Source: Sipunculus nudus
Taxonomy: Eukaryota; Annelida; Sipuncula; Golfingiida; Sipunculidae
DNA: 64,000 nucleotides
Direction: 5' to 3'
Assembly: GCA_026874595.1 (NCBI GenBank)
Contig: CM049309.1
Location: 28,523,033 to 28,587,032, forward strand
The notes under the pieces were generated by a model that had not been told where the DNA came from, ran no database searches, and was given only the letters and a program-made list of their open reading frames with translations. The position numbers and the translations under genes are program-made. Shown piece after piece: positions 49,238 through 60,407 of this stretch (positions within the stretch are counted from its first letter, which is position 1; every line of letters starts with the position of its first letter).

Positions 49238-49383
49238 CTGCAAGAAAAACATAATTTAATACTCTAAGTACATTCTCATGCTTTGGAAAAGTTCTCAAAG
49301 GATGACAGAGCTTGCCTGTATGGAGCATTCAGAAAACAAATGGTGTGAGCTTGCATCTCAAAGAAACTAGGTGACACGTTATG

Positions 49384-50022
49384 TAGAGCCCCGTTTTTTC
49401 TGTTTCAATGGAAAAACGGATGGAAAAACGGAATTAGGGTTTGAAAACGGAATTAGGGTTCAAAAACGGAATTATATCAAATACGCGGAATACGACGGAA
49501 AGTCGGATTTAGAGCCGATTTAAACTGCAAATTAAAAAATTCTCACCCAATATCTTATTAAAAAAATCTTTCAAACTGCGCATTACCGCATGTCATAGCG
49601 TCTCAGAGGCGAAATAGCTTTGAATATAATATAACCATACTTGTTTCAAATGTTTGAAATGATAGACGGTAAAACGCAGACACTACAGAGTAGAGAACTG
49701 TCTTGCCGATTCAGTGAACACATGCGCTGGATTACTTACGTGTGGGCCTGACGAAGAACCATTTATGCGAAGGACCAGGTATAATTTTAAATATACGTAA
49801 AGTAACTATGGCATCAATGTTAGCAGTAATTAAATTTAAAATATTTTAATCAGCTTATTGAACACATAATCCATTTTATCATCTTGATTTAAAAGTTTTA
49901 ACTCTTAAGAAGATGTAGCAATTTAATTACATAAAATATAAAGATAAAACAGAAAATTCCGGAATTTTGATTTTATTAAAACGGAAAATAATTTTTTATA
50001 AAACGGAAAAAACGGGGCTCTA
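49384..50022. mobile_element. hAT-like MITE, 639 bp
   Basis: Terminal inverted repeats TAGAGCCCCGTTTTTTC at the left and its complement GAAAAAACGGGGCTCTA at the right. The flanks repeat GTTATG (49378-49383 and 50023-50028), extendable to GTTATGTA if the first TA is counted as flank. Both subterminal regions are full of AACGGAA motifs, and the left one has two AATTAGGGTT copies. No transposase frame. TAGAG start and 6-8 bp duplication fit hAT. Confidence 0.8.
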
Positions 50023-50143
50023 GTTATGTAGGTTGTCCACAAACATGTTCCATGGATACTGGAACACTAAGATGAATGAGAATGAGATACATGTATGTAT
50101 GATTTTGACTTAAAAACAGAAAATCAGATTGATGCCATTCAAA
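50023..50143. other. Spacer without recognised features
   Basis: Unique-looking sequence between the MITE and a family B left end. Confidence 0.4.
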
Positions 50144-52400
50144 AGCAAGAGAACCATTGGGTCACGGCGCTCAGCTGTTATATATGATCACAAAATATTA
50201 TTTGGAAGAGGAGGTAGGCAAAGGCTGGTTTTGTGAGGTAATATAAGCTCTATAATGAGTTGATTGTGTTTAACTCAAGTTATGTAAGATTTTGATCATA
50301 TCCTTGGTGACAGGGAAGAGGATGGATGTCATTAATATCATTAACAGTTGGATATGGTGTGCTATTATCACATAGGTTTCGACTTGGCCATAAAACTTTA
50401 CCTACATTGCAGCAGAGTTATTTGAAAAGTTAAACTATTTATTTAAATTAATAACAAATATTGTGTCAAATATAATTTAAATTAAAAATAATAACAGTAA
50501 GATTTTTTTTAATCAAAGATTTTTTAATAATAATATCGAATTAAACGATTATTAAATTGATATTATGGAATATATTCATGAATGCATTTGTATTCAAATA
50601 CTTTCATTTTTACCTGTATTCCTATACTTACATATGAAATTATGGAGTACATATTCATATTTTCATTTAAATACATTTGCAAAGTACTGCACCATGTCTC
50701 GTATTTGTTTAGTTTCAGGCAAACAAAGTTCTTGAGAATCATGAATAAACAAATATCACAAATTTAAACTAGAATACGGGTAGTCGACAAGCGACTACTT
50801 GTATCCGCCTAAATCAGAGTGGAACGGGTGAAGTGTTGCATATCAGCATGGATGTCTGCAGCCAAATTGTGTATGTAGGTTGCGCTACCTACCAAAAAAT
50901 CCAGAAAGCCGTCCAAGTTGTATACATATGCAAAATTTAAGGCAGATAAGTCAAACTACTATATTGTATATGAGTGATTTTTGCCCTTGGCAGACAAACA
51001 GATGGACGCTGTGCAAAAAAGGGTTGCAGGTGGCGCCACCAGTTAAGCGTATGATAAAGAGCTTTGTGAGAACTATACACATGCAAAATTTTGGCCCAAT
51101 TGGTCAAACAGTTCCCTAGATATGAGCTTGGATGTCTGCAGCGTAAACTTGATTGTAGGTGGCGCCACCTGTCATAAAATCAGAAAAGCTATCCAGGATG
51201 TATAAGCATGCAGAATTTCAGGTGAATTAGTCAAACCACTGCAGAGATATGAGTGATTTTAACCCAAGGCAGACGAACAGCTGGACACTGTGCAAACATG
51301 GTTGCAGGTGGCGCCACCATTTTTTGTGTATGTTATAAAGCTCTCCAAGGGCTACATTTGTGCAAAAAAATTTTCCTGATCAATCAAACGGTTCCTGAGA
51401 TATGAGCTTGGATGTCTGCAGCGTAAACATGAATGTAGGTGGCGCCACCTGTCATAAAATCAGAAAAGCTATCCAGGATGTATACGCATGCCAAATTTCA
51501 GGTGAATTAGTCAAGTCACTGCAGAGATATGAGTGATTTTAACCCAAGGCAGACGAACAGATGGACACTGTACAAACATGGTTGCAGGTAGCGGCACCAT
51601 TTTTGGTGTATGTTATAAAGCTCTCCAAGGGCTACATTTGTGCAAAAGAATTTTCCTGATCGGTCAAACGGTTCCCGAGATATGAGCTTGGATGTCTGCA
51701 GCGTCAACGTGAATGTAGGTGGCGCCACCTGTCATAAAATCAGAAAAGCTATCCAGGATGTTTGCGCATGCCGAATTTCAGGTGAATTAGTCAAGTCACT
51801 GCAGAGATATGAGTGATTTTAACCCAAGGCAGACAAACAGATGGACACTGTGCAAACATGGTTGCAGGTGGCGCCACCATTTTTGGTGTATGTTATAAAG
51901 CTCTCAGAGGGCTACATTTGTGCAAAAAAATTTTCCTGATCGGTCAAACGGTTCCCGAGATATGTGGGTTTATGTGTGGAAACAGACGCACAAACGGACG
52001 CAGAGCGCAGAGGAAAGGTCAGAGGTCAAAACAAAATCGGGGCGCAGCAGTTCACATGTGACCCGAACATAATCCCGGGTTTCGGAAAATTCCGCCCAGC
52101 GGTTACGGAGGAGTTCTCCGGACACCTACGCGGCGGCGGCGGCGGCGGCGGCGACCAGCTGAAAACATAGTATCCGCAAAACTCTGTTTTGGCGGATACA
52201 ATAATGATCATAAGTACCGGGGTTTCATTAATTTTATTTATATTCAAAAATAAAACTATAATATTCATTTTGGACTACCTTAATATCAATCTACACTAGA
52301 CATAGCAAGAGGTTTATGACAATTAATAACATAACAGAAATCTTAATGAGAACTTGTCTAACATCTTATTGTTTATCATATTCAAATTTTTTTATTAAAA
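50144..52400 (+). mobile_element. Family B element, subtype B1, with nested A, right-cut
   Basis: Left end GCAAGAGAACCATTGGGTCA then CGGCGCTCAGCTG is decayed. It is homologous to 1361-2110 from there on: CTGTTATATATGAT, GGCTGGTTTTGTG, CATATTCATTTTCATTTAAAT-type text. Interrupted by A at 50769-52201; the B1 text resumes AATGATCATAAGTACC and TTCATTTTGGACTACCTT. Cut at 52401 by a C left end; no right end found. Confidence 0.75.
50769..52201 (+). mobile_element. Family A element, complete, type copy (1433 bp)
   Basis: Left end CTAGAATACGG, hairpin GTAGTCG-ACAAG-CGACTAC, then GTATCCGCC. Core of about four units with AGGTGGCGCCACC boxes. Before the right end a (GGC)n run at 52128-52153. Right end: GTATCCGC, AAAAC, loop TCT, GTTTT, bulged G, GCGGATAC, AA. 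Flanks AATTTAAA and TAATGATC. This copy has the best kept ends. Confidence 0.92.
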
Positions 52401-52574
52401 ACAAGGCCTACAGGCCTAATGCGAACCTGTGCATTTGGATATACACCAGGTATAATGCTTCAATGCTGGACCATTACTTCTCATGTATATGAATATGCAG
52501 GTACTAAACATTCTGAATAAGAAACAATTACACAAACATCACTGCTGAAATTCTGGCATGGGTACAGACAACAC

Positions 52575-53844
52575 AACTAGGCAGCCATGGGTCTCAACAC
52601 TCAGTTGAATTTGTCTATAAGGATATTTTTAAAGAAATTTTCAGAATGAGTCCTGTGACCTTAACCAATGACCTTTTGACCAAAATATCTTAGAACTTGT
52701 AGCATTAGGATTATTGTAACAATCTTTTAAAAAGTGACCTTGACCTCTGACCAGATAACCTCAAATTCCACAGGTTTCCTCACTTTTGGCAAGTAAGCCA
52801 TGTGTGAACGTTGGAAAGTTCAGGATGAAAAGTTTGATTAACAGTGCATCCACAATCTTTTTAAAGATGTGGCTTCTGTGACCTTCAACTTAGATCGCTG
52901 GACCCAGATAATCAAAATCAATTCACATATGTACTTGGTCATTATTAAATCAAGTTTGAAGCCAGTCTGTCTATCCAAAGCAGAATTATCATCCATTAAC
53001 TAATTTGTGAATGGATGGGCCCAGTGACCTTGAACTTTGACCCATGACCCAAAAATTCATACAGAATCTTCCCCTAGTGGCAGGTTAGCAATATCTTGAA
53101 GATGGAAGGTTTGCAATGAAAAGTTTGGCTTCAAATGCCTACACATTCCTTTTAAAGAAATGGGTCCTGTGACCTTGACCTTTGACCGTTGGACCCCAAA
53201 ATCCACATGGTTCTTACTTTAATGGTGGGCCATTTATAAATTAAGTTTGAAACCAATATATCAAACTTAACTGGAGTTATCATCTGGAAACTAATTTGTG
53301 TGGATGGACGGATTGCAAGATTGACAGACATACAGACAGACAGGGTGATTAGTATAGGGCATCCACTTGTGATCAATAAACACACCAGGTTTTGGGACAC
53401 CAGATGTAATGACAGCTGGGAAACTGACATGATTGTTGTCATTTTATAGTAAATAAATAGAAAAATATTTGTTAAAATAGGAAAAAATACAAGTGGTGCC
53501 ACCACGTTTCAGGAACTGACAAAACTAGTCATGGTCAATATTCAAGGCAAGATTCATGACAAACCATGCATTATTTATCAAGATATTGGAGGTTTTGTAT
53601 CAAATTTTTTACTATTCTGGGAGGTACTTTCAAACCCCATAGCTCGAAAGATATAGGTCTCAGTGACCTAATTTCAGGTTTCCAAGGAGATTTTTTATTG
53701 ACCTCCCTGGATGTTCACTTAGAAGTTTCTAGGACCAGCTGTTACGATTTGTGCCCTGCTAGCGGACGGCCAGACATCCATACGGACGACGGGCAAAGCG
53801 CCATTCCTATACCTCAGTTGACTTACTGTCAGCTGAGCAAAAAA
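52575..53844 (+). mobile_element. Family B element nested in C
   Basis: Left end CTAGGCAGCCATGGGTCTCA then ACTCAGTTG is decayed; right end ATACCTCAGTTGACTTACTG then TCAGCTGAGCAAAAA. Core of TGACCTTTGACC-type units (52660-53230), then one AGTGGTGCCACC box and the B module TTTCAGGTTTCCAAGGAGAT. Inserted in the C text CAACACAAAAA/TGATTGTAG. Confidence 0.78.
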
Positions 53845-56800
53845 TGATTGTAGCTGGCACCATCAGTCTTGTATACAACAAAGCTATCAGAGATATATTC
53901 ATATGCCCAAGTTGAGACTGATATTTCAAACCCCTCCTGAGAAATAAGCAGGGACACAGACTGTGCAAAAAATATTGTAAGTGGCACCACCAGTCTTGTA
54001 TAGGACAAAGCTATTCGATATGTATATATATGCCCAATTTCAGGCTGATATATCAAATTCCTCTGTAGAAATAAGCAGGCACATACACTGTGCAAAAGTC
54101 ATTGTAGGTGGTGACATCTGAACGAGAAAGCCATCAAAGACACTTTGACAGGTCAAAATATCAGACCAATACATCAAAATTACCTTGAGTCTGATGCATG
54201 GGGCTGACCAGGCTTAAGTGAAAAAGGCAATTGAACTCTGATTGAATTCTTGACCTGTTGCATAATCTGACACAGTTGGCAGTCTGCCAAAGCTATAAAT
54301 AGATCAAGGCTGAACTCTGGTGCCAAATCTGATGCAGTGGGCAGTCTGCTAACACTATAAATAGAATGCAGCTACTGCACTGAGTGAACTCCTGACCCAT
54401 ACCTGGCTGCACTGAGTGAACTCTTGACCTGTTGCCTAATCTGATACAGTTGGTTGTCTGCCAAAGCTATAAATAGATCCAGACTGACCTCTAGCCTGTT
54501 GCCAAATCTGAAATAGTAGCCACACCATTGCATAAGCTCATGCAGGGGCCCTGCCCTGAGGGGCTTGACACCCATGAAGTGATCACATGGTGCCCATGAG
54601 GTGTTCACATGTCACCCATGAGGTGATCACATGCCTTGTGCTTGGCTGCACTGATTGAACTTTTGACCTATATCTGGCTGCACTGAATGAACTCTTGATC
54701 TGTTTCCAAATCTGAAACAGTTGGCAGTTTCTCAACCTATCTAAAGATACAGATTCAATCTTGGCCTGTTGGTATATCTGTTTACACATACTGAAAGACT
54801 TTGGCTAAAATTTTTTTTTCAAGCCGATATATTCATAAACTTTTTATTAAAATATCTAGAATATTAAAAGATGCAGTACTTTCATTGTTAAAGGTCCAAT
54901 AGTTCTGCCAAAAATCATTCTAGTAAACTTGAACAAAGGCCACCTATGAATAATTTTTGTGCAATGTTACAGAAGATATAATTGAAATAATAATTTTGTA
55001 GAAGAACACTATTGCAGTTCTCAGTTTGGAAAAGACATAATAATAACCATAAGACCAACTTAAGCTTTTCACAACTCAACCAAAAATCAACAAACTCAGT
55101 ACATTCTGATATGATTGAAAGAACCATGTCTTAGGATAATTCTTTTGAAAAATTGAACAATTCAACTTGACAGTTTCATCAATAAGCTGAAAGAGGCTAA
55201 AATAATGAGGTTTTTTGCCCATAAAAAACAGGTCAATGTAGGTGGCACCACAAAATCTGCAACTTCAAATATGAGTTATGTGACCAACATTTGCACAATA
55301 CCTGGTAATGCTAGCTTCTGTCATTTCTGAGAGTACTATGTCAGTATGCTAACTTGGCCAAATGACTGTTCAAATTTGTGTAACTCCACTAAAATTCATC
55401 AAATGCAAACCATTTGAACAAAATTGAGAGGGCTTGCCTCTGGGATCATTTATGTAAAATATTAAACAATTTGGCTGGACCATCTACAAGAAGAAGACTT
55501 TTAAAAGTTTTTCAGCTTTTTCCCTATAAAATCTAAGTAAACTCAGATAGCAAAAAAATAAGCTGAATCCCACAAAATTTGATATGTGACAGATTATTGC
55601 ATAAAATCTGGGAATGGTAGCTCCTGCTATTCCTGAGAAATTATGGATTAATGTACAGATGACTAATGACCCCCGAACAAAAAAAAGTCAATGCAGGTGG
55701 CGCCACCAATACCTGAAATTTATATATGACTCATGTGACCAACACTGGCAAAAAATTTGGAGATGATAGCTCTGGCAGTTTCTGAGACTGTCATTTTAGT
55801 ATGCTTTTTTGGACAGATGACTAAGTTCAACTTCCTGTAACTCGGCCAAAATTGACCAAACTTGAACCATTGGAACAAAATTGAGGGAGATGGTATAAAA
55901 GATTATTTCTGTGAAATATTGAACAATTTGGCTTGAGTGTTTCAGAGGAGAAGATTTTTAAAGTTTTTTTTTAGCTTTTTCTCTATAAAATTTAAGAAAA
56001 TGCAGAGTTTTTCAGATGGCTAATTTTTTTAATTAAATTTCATGATGCTAGCTCCAATCATTTTCATAATAGTATGGGTTAACGTACAGAAGACAAAGGC
56101 CGCCACACCATCGCATTAGCTCACAGGTTCACTAAAAATAATACAGACGCATGTTGAATGCAAAATTGTGATTGTAAACATTGCCTGGCATGAGGAATAT
56201 CTAAAAATCATAAATCTACATTTTTTAAAAGCTTTTAAAAAACATTCTTGTCAATATTAACCATAGATAACCTGAAATCTAAATGTCTAGAGGCATGATG
56301 TAATAAATGCTGATAAACTGGTGCCAGTCTAGATGTATCTGCTTCACACAGCTAACATATATGGTAAAATGACTCAATTCAATCTTTATAATTCAGCCAA
56401 AATTCATTCTTTGGAACCATAAAAGACAATTATTATAAGAATTATTCAGGGGATTATTCTTGTAAAATATTAAACAAATTGGCCTCAGTAGCGTCAGTCA
56501 AAACAATTTTTACAGGTTTATAACTCATATGGGAAAATACAGCAAAATGGCTTAGTTAAGCTTCCCATAACTCAGCCAAAAATCACTGAACTAAAACCAT
56601 TTGAACAAACTTGAATTATCAACATCCAAGGATAATTAATGTGTGAGATTTAAGAATTTGGCCCAGTGGTTTTGAGGAGAAGATCTTTGTAGCCACTGAG
56701 TTAAAATGGGCTGTCACAGCATATGACTAAATTCAGCTTCCCATAACTCAGCAAAAAGTCACTGAACTGAGACCATTTGAACAAACTTCAGAAAGCACTA

Positions 56801-57164
56801 CCCTAGAATCATTTCTGCGTGATATTAAACTATTTGGCCATATGGTTTCAGAGAAGAAGTTTTTTGTAGCCGTCAGTATGATACGGGCACTGATGACCCC
56901 TGTACAAAAAAGGCCAATGCAGGTGGCGCCACCAATACCTGAATTTTATATATGACTCATGTGACCAACATTGGCATAAAATTTGGTGATGATAGCTCCA
57001 GCCGTTTCTGAGATTGTAATTTAAGTATGCTTTTTTGGACAGATGACTAAGTTCAACTTCCTGTAACTCGGCCGAAAATCACCAAACTTAAACCATTCGA
57101 ACAAACTTGAGAGAGATTGTTCCAGGAATCATTTCTGTGAAATATTGGACAATTTGGCTGAACA

Positions 57165-57498
57165 GTTTTGTGTATGTTTTTTAGTGCATGTTATAAAGCT
57201 ATCCAAGGGCTACATTTGTGCAAAATTTTTAACCTGATCCATCAAACAGTTCCCAAGATATGTGGGTTTATGTGTGGAAACAGACGCACAAATGGACTCT
57301 GGGCAGAGAGGTCAGAGGTCAACCAAAAATGAAGGTGCAGCAGTCACATGTGACCCGATCATAATCCTGAATTTAAAAAAATTCCGCCCAGTGGTTATGG
57401 AGGAGTTCTCCTGAAACCTATGCGGCGGCAGCGGCGGCGGTGGCAGCGCCCTACTGAAAACATAGTATCCACAAAACTCTGTTTTGGCAGATACAACT
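57165..57498 (+). mobile_element. Right part of a family A element inside C
   Basis: From TGTGTATG at about 57168 the sequence follows A (ATGTTATAAAGCTATCCAAG, GGAAACAGACGCACAAATGG) to the A right end GTATCCACAAAACTCTGTTT then TGGCAGATACAA. The left end and core are missing. C text (GGACAATTTGGCTGAACAGT) precedes and resumes after it (GACAGATGAATTGACAATTTGGC). Confidence 0.75.
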
Positions 57499-57807
57499 AG
57501 GATGTATCAGTCAGGATATATCATATATATGTTCTTTTTGCCAGAGAGGACAGATGAATTGACAATTTGGCAGCATGGTTTCGGAGAAGAACATTTTTTA
57601 ATGTATTTTGGCTTCTTCCCTATAAAATCTAAGAAAATGCAGTTAGCCAAAAAATAAGCAAAATCCGATAGAATTTTTTAGATGACAAATATTTAAAAAA
57701 AATTTGGTGATGCTAGCTCCTGCCCTTTTTGAGATAGCTATGACGCATGACAGACGATGGAAGATGGAGACGCCCCACCATTGCATAAGCTCACAGATTC
57801 GCTCAAA

Positions 57808-57942
57808 AATGCAAACCAAGTTTTTTCAAACAGTTGGTGTAAACAGTAGTTTATTGAATCATCAATAAGGATGGGAAAACAGGGCATAGCCCTACATTAA
57901 TTCCTCTCCTAAGATACAAGATATATTTTAACATGTTTCAAA
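57808..57942. other. Spacer with short dispersed repeats
   Basis: ATGCAAACCAAGTTTTTT at 57808 recurs at 48244. GGGCATAGCCCTACATTAATT at 57879 is the inverted form of a segment at about 14570. Confidence 0.45.
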
Positions 57943-60260
57943 CTAGACATTTCTTGGCACCGCAGGTGCCAGAGTATCCCCAGACATAGTAGGCCCCCCC
58001 CCCCTTTAAGAAAGACCCCCATTTTAAGCAGCATATACTGACACTTGGCATATTTATTGTTTCTTCCATCTAACAATCCACAATCTTTTTGAAGATGTTG
58101 GTCCTGTGACCTTGATCTTTTTAAAGATGTGTCCTGTGACCTTGACCTTTGACCTCATGACCCCAAAATCAATTTGGGTCTTGCTTTTCCAATGGGACAT
58201 ATGCAAGTCAAGTTTGAAATCTATACATCAATAAAGCAGGAATGATCATCCAGAAACTAATTTTTTTTTACAGGTGGCTCCTGTGACCTTCACCTTTGAC
58301 CTTGTGACCTTAAATTAATATTGTTTTCTTCCTCTCTTGGCAGGAGAACTATATGTGCAAGATGGAAGATCTGAGATGAAATGTTTGGCTGAAAATGCAT
58401 CCACATCTTTTAAAAGATGTGTCCTGTGATCTTGACCTTTGACCTCATGACCCTAAAATCAATTTGGGTCTTGCTTTTCCAATGGGACATATACAAGTCA
58501 AGTTTGAAAACCATACATCAATAAAAGCAGGAATTATCATCCAGAAACTAATTTTTGGACAGGTGGCTCCTGTGACCTTCACCTTTGACCTTGTGACCTT
58601 AAATTGATAGTTTTCTTCCTCTCTTGGCAGGAGAACTATATGTGCAAGATGGAAGATCTGAGATGAAATGTTTGGCTGAAAATGCATCCACATCTTTTAA
58701 AAGATGTGTCCTGTGATCTTGACCTTTGACCTCATGACCCTAAAATCAATTTGGGTCTTGCTTTTCCAATGGGACATATACAAGTCAAGTTTGAAAACCA
58801 TACATCAATAAAAGCAGGAATTATCATCCAGAAACTAATTTTTGGACAGATGGCTCCTGTGACTTTCACCTTTGACCTTGTGACCTCAAAATTGATAGGG
58901 ATTTTTCACTCTTGGCAGGTGAGCTATATATTCAAGATGGAAGATCTGAGATGAATTGTTTGGCAGAAAATGCATCCACATCTTTATAAAGATGTGTCCT
59001 GTGACCTTGACCTTTGACCTCATGACCCCAAAATCAATTTGGGTCTTGCTTTTCCAATGGGACATATACAAGTCAAGTTTGAAATCCATACATCAATAAA
59101 GCAGGAATTATCATCCAGAAACTAATTTTTGGACAGATGGCTCCTGTGACCTTCACCTTTGACCTTGTGACCTCAAAACTGATAGGGGTCTTCCTCTATT
59201 GGCAGATGACTTATATGTGCAAGATGAAAGGTCTGAGATGAAATGTTTGGCTGAAAATGCATCCACAATCTTTTTAAAGATGTGTCCTGTGACCTTGATC
59301 TTTGACCTCATGACCCCAAAATCAACTGGAGTTTTGCTTTTTCAATGGGACTTATATAAGTCAAATTTGAAATCAATACATCAATAAAAGCAGGAATTAT
59401 CATCCAGAAACTAATTTTTGGACAGATAGCTCCTGTGGCCTTGACCTTTGACCTTGTGACCCCAAAATTAATATGGATCATACACTATTGGCAAGTGAGC
59501 TATATATTCAAGATGGAAGACCTGGGATTAAAGTTTGGCTTAAAATGCATCCACAGTATCTTTTAAAATGCCAGTCCAGTGACCTTGACCTTGACCTCAT
59601 GACCCTAGAACCTATAGGGTTCTTACTTTAGTGGTGGGCCATAACATAAGTCATGTTTGAAATCCATATGGCTATCAACACTGGAGATATCATAAGAGGT
59701 GTGTGATTTTCACCATATATGGCAATGTTCAAGGTCAAGGCCACTATCATAGGAAAGGTCACGACCCCAATTTAAATAAACATCATCCCATAACCAATAC
59801 CTATGTATATGCATAATATAAAAGAAATCTGTCCATTAGTTTTTGACTTATAATGCTCACAGTACTGTAAGGTGGCAATTTTGGGGGTATTAAACGGCAT
59901 GAAAACAAGTAAAGAATAATAGATGGCGCCACCAGTTTCTGGAACATGACAACCCTATCCATGATCTTCCATCAACTTGATTTTGGGATAAATCCATGCA
60001 AGATTTCTTGAGATATTAAAGAATTTGTGTGATTTTCCCCAATATTGGACCTATTCAAGGTCAAGGACACTCTCCTAGTAAAGGTCATGTCCTCATTTTA
60101 AATAGGCGTCGTCCTCTTAGTCATATCTATACATATACCAAGTTTGGTAAAGTTCCGTGAAATATTTTTTGGGTTATTGCGCCAACAAGATTTATATGCG
60201 GCGGCGGCGGCGGGACCGGTATGAAACCATAGTATCCCCTGACTTTGTCTGGGGATACAA
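57943..60260 (+). mobile_element. Family F element, complete, about 2.3 kb
   Basis: Left end CTAGACATTTCTT, hairpin GGCACC-GCA-GGTGCC, then GTATCCCCAGAC. Right end GTATCCCC, T, GAC, loop TTT, GTC, T, GGGGATAC, AA, after a (GGC)n run at 60198-60212. The core is mainly DR1-type repeats (58080-59690), then two related units with TCAAGGTCAAGG and one box AGATGGCGCCACCAG at 59921. Same build as family A with different sequence. No coding frame. Confidence 0.85.
58080..59690 (+). repeat. About 290-bp tandem units with DR1 motifs
   Basis: Five to six units, each with GACCTCATGACCCCAAAATC, ATTATCATCCAGAAACTAAT, CTCCTGTGACCTTCACCTTT and AAATGCATCCACATCTTTT. Perfect TGACCTTTGACCT at 58143, 58433, 58720, 59008 and 59442, with one-mismatch versions between. 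The units at 58410-58750 are nearly identical, suggesting recent amplification. Confidence 0.88.
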
Positions 60261-60407
60261 AGATAATTGTACAATGCAATCAAATACAATTCAGTGACAA
60301 AGAAATCCCTACTATTAATGTTTTAAAGGTCCTTGTGTTCTCAGTATTCATTGATAATTAAATAAAAATTATAAATAGGTGCTATCATAATATAACAAGA
60401 AATTACA
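60261..60407. other. Spacer without recognised features
   Basis: AT-rich sequence between families F and C. Confidence 0.4.

Larger units (their letters stand above)
52401..57807 (+). mobile_element. Family C element, long form, with nested B and A piece
   Basis: Left end ACAAGGCCTACAGGCCTAAT then GCGAACCTGTGC. B inserted at 52575-53844, after which C resumes with TGATTGTAGCTGGCACCATC. First right-end motif at 56109-56137 (GCATTAGCTCACAGG then TTCACTAAAAA), second at 57782-57807 (GCATAAGCTCACAGA then TTCGCTCAAAAA). A right part of an A element interrupts the second half at about 57165-57498. Same two-right-end plan as 40848-44739. Confidence 0.78.

Noticed and set aside
53152-53505. 117-codon minus-strand frame in the nested B element
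   Set aside because: Lies across DR1-type repeat units with no domain; the same region in other copies is not open.
57943-60260. Open frames on both strands of the DR1 repeat array (58445-59387)
   Set aside because: They follow the tandem units and lack any protein-like conservation.
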